Assembly: GCF_021502575.1 (NCBI RefSeq)
Contig: NZ_JAKFGN010000003.1
Span: 494,501 to 558,500 of the forward strand
Direction: 5' to 3'
Source: Bradyrhizobium sp. G127
GTDB taxonomy: Bacteria > Pseudomonadota > Alphaproteobacteria > Rhizobiales > Xanthobacteraceae
Length of the DNA: 64,000 nt
A model generated the notes under the pieces. The model ran no database searches. It saw only the letters and a list, made by a program, of their open reading frames with translations, and was not told the DNA's origin. The stretch's first letter is position 1. Every line of letters starts with the position of its first letter. The position numbers and the translations under genes are program-made. Below are positions 16,510 through 25,675 of the stretch, one piece after another.

Positions 16510-17841
16510 TTACTTCATCAGCGTCTTCGCCACCGCCATGTACATCGGCAGCGAGACAGGATCGTTGGCGGCGTTGGCAGCCATCGGATGCGAGGCGTAG
16601 CGCACGACCACCATCTCGGCCTTCGGGTCGATATAGATGCTCTGGCCATAGATGCCGCGCGCCGTGTAGGCGTTGTGCTCGTTGTGGGTGATCCACCACA
16701 TGTCGCGATAGGACCAGCCCTTCAGCAGCGAATAGCCGGCCTTCTCGAAGTCTTCCTTCCTGCCACCCTTCTCGATGTCGGCGACGGCCGACGCCGGAAT
16801 CACCTGCTTGCCGCTGACCTTGCCCTTGTTGCGCATCATCTCGCCGAAGCGAGCGAGATCGCGCAGCGTGGTGTTGAGACCGCCGCCGCCGGATTCGGTG
16901 CCGATGCTGTCGACCATGAAATAGGCGTCGTGCTCGGCGCCGAGCTTCGACCAAACCCGCTGCGACAGCAGCTCCGCCATCGACAGGCCGCTCGCGCGCT
17001 TGACAATCCACGCCAGCACCTCGGCGTTCGCCGTCTTGTAGAAGAAGCCGTTGCCGTGCTCGCCGTCCTTCTTCAGCTTGACGAGGAAGTCGAAGAAGGT
17101 GCGCGGCCCCTGATAGTTCGGCGTCAGCGGCACCATGCCGCCGGCGCGCGCATAGTCGTACACTTCGGCCTGCGGGTCGGAATAGTTTTCCGAGAACTTC
17201 ACGCCGATGGTCATGTCCATCACCTGGCGCACGGTGGCGTCGCCGTAGGCCGAGTCCTTCAGCTCCGGCACGTACTTCGTCACGGCTGCGGCGGGATCGA
17301 GCTTGCCGTCGGCGGCGAGGATCGCCGCCAGCGTGCCGACGAAGGACTTCGTCACCGAGAACGCGACATGCGGCCGCTGCACGCTGCCTTCGCCGAAATA
17401 TTTCTCATAGACGACCTTGCCCTTGTGCAGCACCAGAATGCCGTCGGTGTAGGTCAGTTGCAGCGCGTCGTTGAAGGTGATCGCCTTGCCGTCCATTGTG
17501 GTGATCGCGACGTTGCCGAGATCGCGCTCGGCGCGCGGCAGCGGTGTCACCGGGCCTTCGCCGCGCGAGACATTGGCGGTCGGCACCAGTTCGCGGATGT
17601 GGCTGAATGCCCAGCGTGTGTTGGGAAATTTCAGGCTCGATCCGTCGATGAAGCGGATGGTCTTGTCCGGCGGCGGCGGAAAGCCCTGCATCATGCCGAG
17701 TGTTTTCGGGTCGCTTTGCGCGGCGGTGGGAAGCGGCTGCGCGGTCTGTGCATCTAGTTCGGTGGATGGCAGCAGTGTCATTCCGATACTCGTCAGGAGA
17801 GCGCAGAGGGCAGGGACGCGCGCCGCGATGCGAAAGGGCAT
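16510..17841 (-). CDS. Secreted serine hydrolase, class C beta-lactamase/NylB-like fold
   Basis: A 443-residue protein with a signal peptide (about 1-31). Catalytic S162-V-T-K165 sits in FSVTKSFVG and Y220-S-D222 replaces the usual YxN motif. The third motif appears as GIYGQSIYID near the end. The family includes class C beta-lactamases, D-aminopeptidases, esterases and 6-aminohexanoate-dimer hydrolases; the substrate cannot be assigned. Start ATG has GAGGAAACATTC upstream. It is a single gene, convergent with nothing close by and bordered by repeats downstream. Confidence 0.9.
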   Translation of the reverse strand: MPFRIAARVPALCALLTSIGMTLLPSTELDAQTAQPLPTAAQSDPKTLGMMQGFPPPPDKTIRFIDGSSLKFPNTRWAFSHIRELVPTANVSRGEGPVTPLPRAERDLGNVAITTMDGKAITFNDALQLTYTDGILVLHKGKVVYEKYFGEGSVQRPHVAFSVTKSFVGTLAAILAADGKLDPAAAVTKYVPELKDSAYGDATVRQVMDMTIGVKFSENYSDPQAEVYDYARAGGMVPLTPNYQGPRTFFDFLVKLKKDGEHGNGFFYKTANAEVLAWIVKRASGLSMAELLSQRVWSKLGAEHDAYFMVDSIGTESGGGGLNTTLRDLARFGEMMRNKGKVSGKQVIPASAVADIEKGGRKEDFEKAGYSLLKGWSYRDMWWITHNEHNAYTARGIYGQSIYIDPKAEMVVVRYASHPMAANAANDPVSLPMYMAVAKTLMK

Positions 17842-17979
17842 GAATGTTTCCTCGGTTTCTTATGCCTTCGTTGCCGAAGTTGCGCGGAGCGTATCCGAGC
17901 ACCTTTGGTCAGGCCAGCGCAGAATTCGCAAAGTCCGATGCCGCGCGTGCGCGATGTCGTGATCGGTGCATCAACAAAA

Positions 17980-18005
17980 AAGCCGCCGGAAAAATCCGGC
18001 GGCTT
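17980..18005 (-). terminator. Strong terminator downstream of the BA14K gene
   Basis: AAGCCGCCGGA and TCCGGCGGCTT form an 11-bp stem with a four-base loop. On the minus strand it is followed by a run of T (TTTTTTG), so it fits a factor-independent terminator 22 bases after the BA14K stop. Confidence 0.8.
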
Positions 18006-18026
18006 TTGCAGTGCGAGGCAGATCGC

Positions 18027-18401
18027 TTACGGGCAGGGATAACGGTTGCCGTCGCGATTGAGATAGGTGCCCGAACGCGGATCGTAGGAGCGATAGCGCT
18101 GCGCGCAATAGGCGGCGTTCTGCTGGGCCTGCGCCTGCGACGCGGCGATGGCGCCGCCGATGATTGCGCCAGCTGCGAGGCCGATGCCGATGCCCGCTGC
18201 GGTGCCGCCGCCGCCATGATGACGATGGCCGTAATAGCCGCGGCGGTGATAATACTGAACGTTCTCGATGTCGCTCGAGGCAGAAGCGGCGCTCGACAGC
18301 ATGGCATCAGTCATCAGCGGCGCCGATGTCGCGGACTGCGGAAGAGTCAGTGTCGTTGCACCGGCAAGCAGCGCGGCCGCGAGAAGTTTTGCTGTTCGCA
18401 T
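18027..18401 (-). CDS. BA14K family secreted protein
   Basis: A 124-residue protein with a signal peptide (cleavage near ATSA-APLM, residue 27), a His/Gly-rich stretch (YYHRRGYYGHRHHGGGG), a glycine-zipper-like hydrophobic segment (AAGIGIGLAAGAIIGGAIAA, 68-87), and the C-terminal BA14K signature YCAQRYRSYDPRSGTY ending in RYPCP. BA14K proteins are named from a Brucella antigen; lectin-like activity is reported for some. Likely exported or membrane-associated. A terminator follows directly. Confidence 0.9.
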   Translation of the reverse strand: MRTAKLLAAALLAGATTLTLPQSATSAPLMTDAMLSSAASASSDIENVQYYHRRGYYGHRHHGGGGTAAGIGIGLAAGAIIGGAIAASQAQAQQNAAYCAQRYRSYDPRSGTYLNRDGNRYPCP

Positions 18402-18562
18402 ATCTGTTCCTTTTTGAGATTTCTGGACGATGTTTTCCAGCCGGATAGATTATACCCCTCGGCGCTGCCAAGCGCCAAGACGACGGCCCTGGCTATCGTG
18501 AATTCCGATTAACGGCCGGTGTCGAAGTATGACGATTTTGCACGGTCAGCGCTTGATGCAGA

Positions 18563-20254
18563 TCATTCTTCAGATTCGCGCACAGCGCGGCGGTCCTTCA
18601 CCACGCCGATGGTGACGCCGAGGCGCTCGATCCTGGCGACGACTTTCCCCGCGAGGGTGCGGTCGCAGTTCATATGCGTCGGTGCGATATAGAAATCCGC
18701 CAGGCGCCAGTCGTACATCTTGATCCACTGCAGGTTGGGCCGCGCATACTCCTCGTAAGAAACGCGCTCGCCGCATACAGCGACCTTGTAAGATTTGGTC
18801 TGCGCGGTTTCCGGCTCGGTGCGGTCGAGGTAGTCGTGCAATTCCTCGACGGCTTCCGGCATGATGTTGACCCAGTAGTCGGTCACGAAGCGCCGCGATG
18901 CGCCTTCCAGCCCGCCGACCAGCTGGTTGTAATAGAGATACTCGTAAGGATGCAGGTGATAGAGCTTGCCCGCCGTCCAGGTGAAGCAGGTCGCAATGAC
19001 GGCGAACCAGACGATCACGGCATTGCGATGCAGCCGCGCCAGTGCGCCGATCGACGCGTTCATTCCGACGCCCGCGAGAACCGCGATGGCCGGAAACACG
19101 AACAGAAAGTGGCGGCAGCCGTCGAGCGCCGGTCCTTCGGTCACGACCTGGCAAGCCACCGGGAAGATCGCGGCGAATGCGATCAGTCCGAGTTCGCGGC
19201 GGCGTTGACCGCCGATCCCGCCGATGCGCGCGGGCAGAACGAGCAGCGCCAGCGACAGCAGCGTCGCGCCGAGCGTCAGCAGCGGCAGCCGGATCGCGAT
19301 GTAAGTCGGCACATAGGCGCGCGGCACATCGGCCATCTCGTAGACCTTGCCGAACAGGATGGTGCGGATGTGATAATGAAAGTCGCTGAACGACAGCAGG
19401 CCGCGCACCGGATTGAGCGGCGACAGCGCCGCCCACGGCCACGCCGCGATCATGATGAGATAGGCGATCATGAAGCCGGGCAGGAACCACAGCGCCGCGC
19501 GCATCGCAAAGCGTGAACGCTCCCGCCAGTGGCCGATCACGGGACGCGGCAGGTTCATCAGAATGGCGAGGCCGGCATATCCGACCAGTAGCAGGCCGAG
19601 CGATTTGATGCCGAGCGCGGCGCCCATCATCGCGCCGAAGCCGATCACGTCGCGCATGCGCGGGGTCGGGAGATCGCGCGTGGCGCGGATCAGGAAGTAC
19701 ATCGCGCCGGCCATGAAGGAGGCGAGCGGAATGCCCTTGGTGTGGTTGTACATGCCGCCGTACCACGAGCCGCACAGCGCCAGCGCCACGATGGCGAAGA
19801 ACGCCGCGCGCGGTCCCGCGATCAATCGCGCGGTTGCGCCCGCCGCGGCGATGCCGCCGATGCCGATCAGCGCGCACAGCAGATGACGCAGCTCGTACTG
19901 GTCGACCGGCAGGATCTGCGCGAGGCCGAGGGCTGCGATGTCGAACAGCCCGCCGTAGAGATAGAGGTTATCGAGCTTGAACAGCGACTGGTCGGTAAAG
20001 CCGCTCTTGTAGTAGGCGACGATCAGTTCGCCGTATTGATGCTGGACGCCTTCGTCGTTGGAAATCGCGTAGTCCTGGAAGGTCCAGACCGCGAGGACGA
20101 CCAGCGCGCCCAAGGCGGCGCAGGAGGCAAGATCGAATGCATTGCGTGTGCCGAGCCAGAGCGCCAGTTGCCTGAATTTCAGGCCCATGCGTTCCCCGGC
20201 GCCAGCGAAATTGCGGCCGGAAACGTCCAGCCCCCCGCTTACGGAATCGGTCAT
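18563..20254 (-). CDS. Polytopic membrane glycosyltransferase (PMT/ArnT-like, GT39/GT83 type)
   Basis: A 563-residue protein with about ten membrane segments in the first 430 residues and a soluble C-terminal part. The first loop holds the acidic site SNDEGVQHQYGELIV, which fits the Asp/Glu of polyprenyl-phosphate-sugar-dependent transferases; YNHTKGIPLASFMAG and DGCRHFLFVFPAI are other conserved-looking loops. It probably moves a sugar from a lipid carrier onto LPS, protein or another lipid in the periplasm. The start is uncertain: ATG 20254 is used, but ATG 20188 (MGLKFRQLALW) has a better GGGGA box. Confidence 0.75.
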   Translation of the reverse strand: MTDSVSGGLDVSGRNFAGAGERMGLKFRQLALWLGTRNAFDLASCAALGALVVLAVWTFQDYAISNDEGVQHQYGELIVAYYKSGFTDQSLFKLDNLYLYGGLFDIAALGLAQILPVDQYELRHLLCALIGIGGIAAAGATARLIAGPRAAFFAIVALALCGSWYGGMYNHTKGIPLASFMAGAMYFLIRATRDLPTPRMRDVIGFGAMMGAALGIKSLGLLLVGYAGLAILMNLPRPVIGHWRERSRFAMRAALWFLPGFMIAYLIMIAAWPWAALSPLNPVRGLLSFSDFHYHIRTILFGKVYEMADVPRAYVPTYIAIRLPLLTLGATLLSLALLVLPARIGGIGGQRRRELGLIAFAAIFPVACQVVTEGPALDGCRHFLFVFPAIAVLAGVGMNASIGALARLHRNAVIVWFAVIATCFTWTAGKLYHLHPYEYLYYNQLVGGLEGASRRFVTDYWVNIMPEAVEELHDYLDRTEPETAQTKSYKVAVCGERVSYEEYARPNLQWIKMYDWRLADFYIAPTHMNCDRTLAGKVVARIERLGVTIGVVKDRRAVRESEE

Positions 20255-20399
20255 TCCCCGGCGTTCCCCAGCTTTTGCGCCGTGCCCTCGCGGCGGAGCC
20301 GGCCCTCGGGCCGGCTCGGGAACAACCATAAGTGCGGGAAAGGCACTTGCTCAAGGAAATTGCATCTTGCGCTGCGAAAGGAGGCATTCGCAAAAAGTA

Positions 20400-21512
20400 T
20401 TAGACGACAACCGTTAACCGTTTCGCGGCCCGGGTGATGCCGGTGTAGAGCCAGCGCGCCCGGCTATCCTGGAAGGCAAAGCTCTCGTCGAACAGCACGA
20501 CGTCGTTCCACTGCGAGCCTTGCGACTTGTGGACTGTCAGCACGTAGCCATAGTCGAATTCGTCATAGGGGCGGCGCTGCTCCCACGGAATGTCCTCGAT
20601 GCCGCCGCCGAAACAGTCGCCGCGCACCGACACTTTCGTCACCTTGGCGCTGCTGACCTCCTCGTCGGGCGACAACCGCATGGTGATAATGCTGGACTTG
20701 GACTGCGCCCGGGATTTCACCCGCCACAACCCGCCGTTGAACAGCGCTTTCTTACGGTTGTTGCGCAGGCAGACCAGCTTGTCGCCGGCCACCGGCAACG
20801 GATCTTCGATTCCCTGCTTCTGCCGCACGCGCATGTTGTAGGCGCGGCGGGTGTTGTTGCGGCCGACCAGAACCTGGTCGGCGGCCATCACCCGATCGGG
20901 ATCGAGCGCATCGCGCCGCACCACTTCGCTTTCGCCGAAGGTGCCGAGATCGAGCGAGCGGCCCTCGCGCACCGCCATCGACATCCGCACGATAGGATCG
21001 TCCTGCGCCTGACGGTGGACCTCGGTGAGCATTGCGTCGGGTTCGGCATCAGTGAAGAAGCCGCCGCCCTGGATCGGCGGCAACTGCGCAGGATCGCCCA
21101 GCACCAGCAGCGGACAGTCGAACGACATCAGGTCGCGGCCGAGTTCGGCGTCCACCATCGAGCATTCGTCGATCACGATCAGCTTGGCCTTGGAGGCGGG
21201 GGCGTCGTCCCATAGCTCAAAGCTCGGCTGCTCCTCGCCGGACTCGCGGGTGCGATAGATCAGCGAATGGATGGTCGAGGCGTTGTCGCAGCCCTTGTTG
21301 CGCATCACCAGCGCGGCCTTGCCGGTGAATGCCGCAAACTTCACATTGCCGTTGACGTCGTCGGCGATGTGCCGCGCCAGCGTGGTCTTGCCGGTGCCGG
21401 CATAGCCGAACAGCCGGAACACCTGCGGCGTGCCGCCCTTGCCGGGTCTGGCCTTGAGCCAGTCGGCGACGGCGCGGAGCGCCTGATCCTGGTGTGGCGT
21501 GAATGTGGTCAT
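20400..21512 (-). CDS. RecD/Dda-like ATP-dependent DNA helicase
   Basis: A 370-residue superfamily 1 helicase: Walker A GYAGTGKT (36-43), Walker B VIDECSMVD, the motif III region VLGDPAQLPPI, and the UvrD-type C-terminal box (YVLTVHKSQGSQWNDVVLF, then RWLYTGITRAAKRL). The size and layout match phage T4 Dda and the short RecD2-like ATPases, without RecBC-type partners. It should unwind DNA 5' to 3', perhaps in replication restart or repair. The ATG at 21512 (MTTFTPHQDQAL) starts the conserved part; a 22-residue upstream extension is possible but unlikely. Confidence 0.9.
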   Translation of the reverse strand: MTTFTPHQDQALRAVADWLKARPGKGGTPQVFRLFGYAGTGKTTLARHIADDVNGNVKFAAFTGKAALVMRNKGCDNASTIHSLIYRTRESGEEQPSFELWDDAPASKAKLIVIDECSMVDAELGRDLMSFDCPLLVLGDPAQLPPIQGGGFFTDAEPDAMLTEVHRQAQDDPIVRMSMAVREGRSLDLGTFGESEVVRRDALDPDRVMAADQVLVGRNNTRRAYNMRVRQKQGIEDPLPVAGDKLVCLRNNRKKALFNGGLWRVKSRAQSKSSIITMRLSPDEEVSSAKVTKVSVRGDCFGGGIEDIPWEQRRPYDEFDYGYVLTVHKSQGSQWNDVVLFDESFAFQDSRARWLYTGITRAAKRLTVVV

Positions 21513-21591
21513 CGGTGCGTGCGGCGATCTGTCGGGATTTGAGCGAAGAGACGTGCATAGCTGACTCGCAGCCGTCACGATGAGGAATAAT

Positions 21592-21632
21592 GCGGCCGAT
21601 TGTGACGAAACATCCGTCGCAATCGGCGCCGC
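21592..21632. promoter_or_regulatory. Long inverted repeat in the divergent region before the DUF4345 gene
   Basis: CGATTGTGACG (21597-21607) faces CGTCGCAATCG (21615-21625) with one G-T mismatch and a seven-base spacer. GCGGC (21592-21596) and GCCGC (21628-21632) extend it with a bulge. A second hairpin GGTCC-AAA-GGACC lies at 21658-21670. Either could be an operator or part of an RNA leader; no partner regulator is evident. Confidence 0.4.
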
Positions 21633-21690
21633 TTCTCATATATGGTCTGGGCTGTAAGGTCCAAAGGACCGCAGACTTATCAAGGCTCGC

Positions 21691-22083
21691 ATGGAACGGT
21701 TCTTTCTCCAGATCGCCACGGCGCTTAGCGCGCTGGCGCTGCTCGGGCTTGGCATCGCCGGCGTGATGCTCGGCGTTCAGTTCATGCACGGCGTCGGCAC
21801 GATCACGGTCGACAATTACTTCCGGCTGCTCTCCGGCATTCTGGTCGGGATGGGCCTCCTGTTCCTGGTCTCGATCCCTCATGTCGAGCGCTATCGCGAA
21901 CGGTTCGGAATTCTGACCTTCATGATCGTGCTGGGCGGTCTGGCGCATCTGTATTCGGTATTGCTCCACGGCATTCCGAGCATCGGCACGCTGTTCGGAC
22001 TGTTCATGGAGTTGATCTACGCACCGCTGCTGTGGCTGCTGCAACGGCATGTCGCCCGGCGCGCCGCGCTGCATCCGCATTGA
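21691..22083 (+). CDS. DUF4345-like membrane protein
   Basis: A 130-residue protein with four predicted membrane segments (about 7-31, 45-62, 72-92, 97-116). Small polar motifs such as VDNYFRLLSGILVGMGLLF and PHVERYRERFGI resemble the DUF4345 family. The function is unknown. Its TGA stop overlaps the ATG of the next small gene (TGATG), so the two are translationally coupled. Confidence 0.75.
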   Translation: MERFFLQIATALSALALLGLGIAGVMLGVQFMHGVGTITVDNYFRLLSGILVGMGLLFLVSIPHVERYRERFGILTFMIVLGGLAHLYSVLLHGIPSIGTLFGLFMELIYAPLLWLLQRHVARRAALHPH

Positions 22084-22256
22084 TGCGGGCCGCCATGTCC
22101 GTGCTCAAGCGCGCTGCCATCGGCTTTGTGATCGTCTTCGTTGTCGCCGTGTTCGGCCTGTTCGTATTCAATGTCTACCGCCAGACATTCGGCGATGATC
22201 GCGGCGCGAAACCGCCGGTGATCTATGAGCGCTCCGACCGGCCGTCGCGCGCCTGA
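22083..22256 (+). CDS. Small single-pass membrane protein
   Basis: A 57-residue protein with one strong membrane segment (about 9-29, AAIGFVIVFVVAVFGLFVFN) and a charged C-terminal tail (DDRGAKPPVIYERSDRP). The ATG at 22083 overlaps the stop of the DUF4345 gene; a second ATG four codons on is possible. No family recognised. Coupled translation suggests the two membrane proteins work together. Confidence 0.6.
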   Translation: MRAAMSVLKRAAIGFVIVFVVAVFGLFVFNVYRQTFGDDRGAKPPVIYERSDRPSRA

Positions 22257-22378
22257 GATGCGAAGCGGTTGCGCGGGCGCGCCGCGTCTCTGTAGAGTGC
22301 CGCCACGCCGGCCGGGCACGGCCCACAAAAAAGCAATGAGGGTGTCCCTCATGAACAATAAGAACGGGAGACGCCTTC

Positions 22379-23620
22379 ATGACCGCCACGTCGTTCGACT
22401 ACACGCCGCTGCTGGCCGAGGGGCTGCCGCCGGCCGCGGCGAAATGGAACGGCTTTCCGAAGTATAATTTTGTCGGCGGCAACAACGACGCCGATCAGGT
22501 GCCGGTCGCCAAGCTGCTGGAAGCGTCCACTGCTGTGCTGACTCGCGAGGGCGCGACGCTCGCAACCTATGGGCTGAACAGTGGTCCGCTCGGCTATCGG
22601 CCCTTGCGCGAATTTCTGGTCGGCAAGCTCAAGCGCGACGCCGGTATCACCTGCACCGCCGATGAAATCCTCATCACGTCCGGTTCTCTGCAAGGCCTCG
22701 ATCTCGTCAACGGCATCCTGCTGTCGCCGGGCGACACCGTGCTGATCGAGCAGGAATGCTATCAGGGATCGATCACGCGGCTGACGCGGCGCGGGGTCAA
22801 GATCGTCGGCATTCCGCTCGATCACGACGGCATGCGAACCGATGCGGTCGCAGCCGCGCTGGCCGACCTTAAGGCCAAGGGCATCCGCCCGAAATACATC
22901 TACACCATTCCGACGGTGCAGAATCCGACCGGCACCATCATGAGCGAACAGCGCCGCGCCGAATTGCTGAAGCTTGCGGACGACTACGGCGTGCCGATCT
23001 TCGAGGACGATTGCTACGCCGACCTGATCTGGAACGGTCAGCGTCCGCCCGCGCTCTACGCCATGAGCAAGACGAACAATGTCATTCATATCGGCTCGTT
23101 CTCGAAGTCGGTCGCGCCGGCATTGCGCGTCGGCTATATCGTGGCGCCTTGGAACGTGCTGTCGCGCATTCTCAGCATCAAGACCGATGCGGGATCGGGC
23201 GCGCTCGAGCAAATGGTGCTGGCGGAATTCTCCGCGGCGCATTTCAACGATCACGTGCCGAAGCTGAGGCGCGATCTGCGCGTCAAGCTGGAGGCGATGA
23301 TGGAGGCGCTGGCCGAACAGTTCGGCACGGCGGCGGAGTTCGACGATCCGCGCGGCGGGATCTTTCTCTGGGTCAAGTTGCCGGACAATGTCGATACGCT
23401 GAAGCTCTATCAGGCGGCGCTGGCCGCCGGCATCGCCATCAATCCCGGCACCGAATGGTCGGTCAATGCCGCGCACAGCAGAAGCCGCTTGCGGCTGTGT
23501 TTCGCCAGTCCGTCGGTGCAGGAGATTCGCGACGGCGTCGCAGCGCTGGCCGAGGTGTGCCGCCGCGAATTCGGCGTGCCGAGCCGCAGCGCCAATGTGG
23601 AACGGGCGGCGGGAGCGTAG
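22379..23620 (+). CDS. PLP-dependent aminotransferase, class I/II (2-aminoadipate/MocR-like clade)
   Basis: A 413-residue fold-type I aminotransferase. K243 in SFSKSVAPALRVGY binds PLP; other marks are YGLNSGPLGYRPLREFLVGK, TSGSLQGLDLVNGILLSPGD, the NPTG turn (TVQNPTGTIMS) and FEDDCYADLIW. This clade contains LysN-type 2-aminoadipate transaminases and aromatic or branched-chain aminotransferases; no wing-helix regulator domain is fused. The substrate is unknown. Start ATG sits behind GGGAGACGCC. A REP-like hairpin follows and probably ends transcription. Confidence 0.9.
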   Translation: MTATSFDYTPLLAEGLPPAAAKWNGFPKYNFVGGNNDADQVPVAKLLEASTAVLTREGATLATYGLNSGPLGYRPLREFLVGKLKRDAGITCTADEILITSGSLQGLDLVNGILLSPGDTVLIEQECYQGSITRLTRRGVKIVGIPLDHDGMRTDAVAAALADLKAKGIRPKYIYTIPTVQNPTGTIMSEQRRAELLKLADDYGVPIFEDDCYADLIWNGQRPPALYAMSKTNNVIHIGSFSKSVAPALRVGYIVAPWNVLSRILSIKTDAGSGALEQMVLAEFSAAHFNDHVPKLRRDLRVKLEAMMEALAEQFGTAAEFDDPRGGIFLWVKLPDNVDTLKLYQAALAAGIAINPGTEWSVNAAHSRSRLRLCFASPSVQEIRDGVAALAEVCRREFGVPSRSANVERAAGA

Positions 23621-23637
23621 TTGCAGGTAAAATGCAA

Positions 23638-23660
23638 ATGGCCGGGACGGGCCCGGCCAT
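23638..23660. terminator. REP-like hairpin between convergent genes
   Basis: ATGGCCGGG (23638-23646) pairs with CCCGGCCAT (23652-23660). It is a short copy of the GGCCGGGC repeat family and sits between the aminotransferase and chemoreceptor stops, so it may serve as a two-way terminator. Confidence 0.55.
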
Positions 23661-23683
23661 GACGCAGATACTTTAGGCTAAAG

Positions 23684-25369
23684 CTACGCCGCTTGCCGTT
23701 GCGAAATGGCGGCGGCTTCCGCTGCGGCGCGCTGCATGCTTGATGACATTTCGTTGGTTACCACGCTTTGCTCCTCGACCGCGGCCGCTGTCGACGTCAC
23801 GTATTCGCTGACGTTCTGGATCGCCTGCTTGATGCTCTCCAGCGCGCCAACGACATCGCCGGAAATGTTGTTAAGGCTGTCGATCTCCTGGCCGATCTTG
23901 TCGGTGGCCTGCTTGGCCTGACTGGCGAGGTTCTTGACTTCGGACGCGACCACCGCGAATCCGCGGCCCGCCTCGCCGGCGCGTGCGGACTCGATGGTTG
24001 CATTGAGCGCCAAGAGATTGATCTGCCCGGTGATGTTGCCGATCAGTTCGACGATGCCGCTCATCGACTGGGCTGCATCGTTCAGGCGCTGGGCCTGGGT
24101 GTCGGCGGCTTCGACCCGGTCCACCGCCATCGTCGCGGTCTCCCGCGACTTCGTCATCGCCGCGGAAATTTCACGGACCGATGAATTCAGTTCCTCGGCG
24201 CCGGACGCGACCGACTCCATCATGCTGCGGACGCGCTCGTTGCCGATCCGGACCAGCACCTGCGCCGTGGTGTCGGTGGCGTATTTCACCACCTTGAATG
24301 GCTTGCCGTTGAGATCGAGGATCGGGTTGTAGGAGGCCTGAATCCAGATTTCCCTGCCGCCCTTGCCGATCCGCTTGTACTCGGCGGCCTGATATTCGCC
24401 GCGATTGAGACTGGCCCAGAAGTCGCGATAGGGCGCGCCCTCGCTTTCGGAAGGGTCCACGAACATGCGGTGGTGCTTGCCGACGATTTCGCCGAGCGAG
24501 TAGCCGACGGCTTTCAGGAAGTTCTCGTTCGCGCCGATGACGGTGCCGTCCATGTTGAATTCGATCACCGCCTGCGATTTCTCGATCGCGGCGATCTGGC
24601 CCGCCAGATCCGCGGTCTTCAGTTTCTGCGCGGTCACGTCGGTTGCAAACTTCACCACGCGGAAGGGTTTGCCTTTCTCGTCGAGGATCGGATTGTAGGA
24701 GGCCAGAATCCAGATTTCCTTGCCGCCCTTGCCGATCCGCTTGTACTCGGCGGCCTGATACTGGCCGCGATTGAGGTTGGCCCAGAAGTCGCGATATTCG
24801 GCGCTGTCGCGCAGCGCCGGCTCGACGAACATGCTGTGGGACTTGCCCTGGATTTCCTCAAGGGAATAGCCCATCACCTTGAGAAAATTCTCGTTGGCCG
24901 TGAGGATCGTGCCGTCGAGATTGAACGAGATGACCGCCTGCGCGCGGCTGATTGCGGCGATCTGTCCGGCGTCTTCCAGGCTTTTGGTTTTGCGGTTGGT
25001 GATGTCGGTCGCGAACTTGACGACCTTGAAGGGCTTGCCGGTTTTGTCGAGAACGGGATTGTAGGACGCCTGAATCCAGATTTCCTTGCCGCCCTTGCCG
25101 ATCCGCTTGTATTCGGCGGCCTGATACTGGCCGCGATTGAGGCTCGCCCAGAATTCGCGATATTCGGCGCTGTCGCGCAGCGCCGGCTCGACGAACATGC
25201 TGTGGGATTTGCCCTGAATTTCGTCCAGCGCGTAGCCGAGCGTCTTCAGGAAGTTTTCGTTGGCGGTGATGACGGTCCCGTCCATTTCAAATTCGATGAC
25301 GGCTTGAGATCGGCTAATCGCGGCAGCAAGAGAAGTCTCGTCGATTGCATTCTTGCGAAATTGAAACAT
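23684..25369 (-). CDS. Soluble methyl-accepting chemotaxis protein with three tandem PAS domains
   Basis: A 561-residue receptor with no membrane segment. Three PAS-PAC units (about 20-130, 142-252, 264-374) repeat nearly the same sequence: VIEFNMDGT...ANENFLKxxGY, HSMFVEP, [29 protein letters not shown]. Such aerotaxis-type PAS domains usually bind heme or flavin. The signalling domain follows (about 380-561) with the hairpin tip region [23 protein letters not shown]. It would report cytoplasmic redox or oxygen to CheA. The start has GAGAGGTTGGG upstream. It lies just downstream of flbD in the same direction. Internal repeats are close enough to suggest recent duplication. Confidence 0.93.
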   Translation of the reverse strand: MFQFRKNAIDETSLAAAISRSQAVIEFEMDGTVITANENFLKTLGYALDEIQGKSHSMFVEPALRDSAEYREFWASLNRGQYQAAEYKRIGKGGKEIWIQASYNPVLDKTGKPFKVVKFATDITNRKTKSLEDAGQIAAISRAQAVISFNLDGTILTANENFLKVMGYSLEEIQGKSHSMFVEPALRDSAEYRDFWANLNRGQYQAAEYKRIGKGGKEIWILASYNPILDEKGKPFRVVKFATDVTAQKLKTADLAGQIAAIEKSQAVIEFNMDGTVIGANENFLKAVGYSLGEIVGKHHRMFVDPSESEGAPYRDFWASLNRGEYQAAEYKRIGKGGREIWIQASYNPILDLNGKPFKVVKYATDTTAQVLVRIGNERVRSMMESVASGAEELNSSVREISAAMTKSRETATMAVDRVEAADTQAQRLNDAAQSMSGIVELIGNITGQINLLALNATIESARAGEAGRGFAVVASEVKNLASQAKQATDKIGQEIDSLNNISGDVVGALESIKQAIQNVSEYVTSTAAAVEEQSVVTNEMSSSMQRAAAEAAAISQRQAA

Positions 25370-25455
25370 CCCAACCTCTCGTTTGAAAAAGAAAATAGCG
25401 AGGCAATAAAACCGTCACCGGGGCGCAGGTCGCCTCGTCACGAGAGGATGTCGCG

Positions 25456-25510
25456 TTGTATACAATATTTGATTAACCCTAACTAGTTGTAAAATATGGA
25501 GAATACAACT
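25456..25510. promoter_or_regulatory. AT-rich region with TTGTA/TACAA half-sites upstream of the chemoreceptor
   Basis: TTGTATACAA (25456-25465) is a perfect palindrome. AGTTGTA (25485-25491) and TACAACT (25504-25510) form another inverted repeat with the same TTGTA half-site. It lies 90-140 bases upstream of the receptor start in an otherwise GC-rich region, so it is a candidate operator or promoter. No binding protein can be named. Confidence 0.35.
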
Positions 25511-25598
25511 CGTGAAGCTTTGATGACGGCTCCGCTTGGCTCACCTGGCGGGTCTGATTGTGCGTTCTTTGCTCGAAACGAGAGGCAAAAATGCAGAT

Positions 25599-25619
25599 GG
25601 CCGGGACAAAAGCCCGGCC
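25599..25619. repeat. Short REP-like hairpin after flbD
   Basis: GGCCGGG (25599-25605) and CCCGGCC (25613-25619) with a seven-base loop, flanked by GCAG and CTGC that extend the stem. It is a truncated member of the GGCCGGGC family, lying about 55 bases past the flbD stop, and may end the fliF-flbD transcript. Confidence 0.5.
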
Positions 25620-25675
25620 CTGCGTGAAGCGTTCGGATCGCCGTTATCGGCACAAGCCTCGCGGCGCGGCGGACA

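Noticed and set aside
23684-25369. Assembly artefact as the cause of the triple PAS repeat
   Set aside because: The three units differ at many positions and end in different linkers, so simple misassembly is unlikely, though long reads would settle it.
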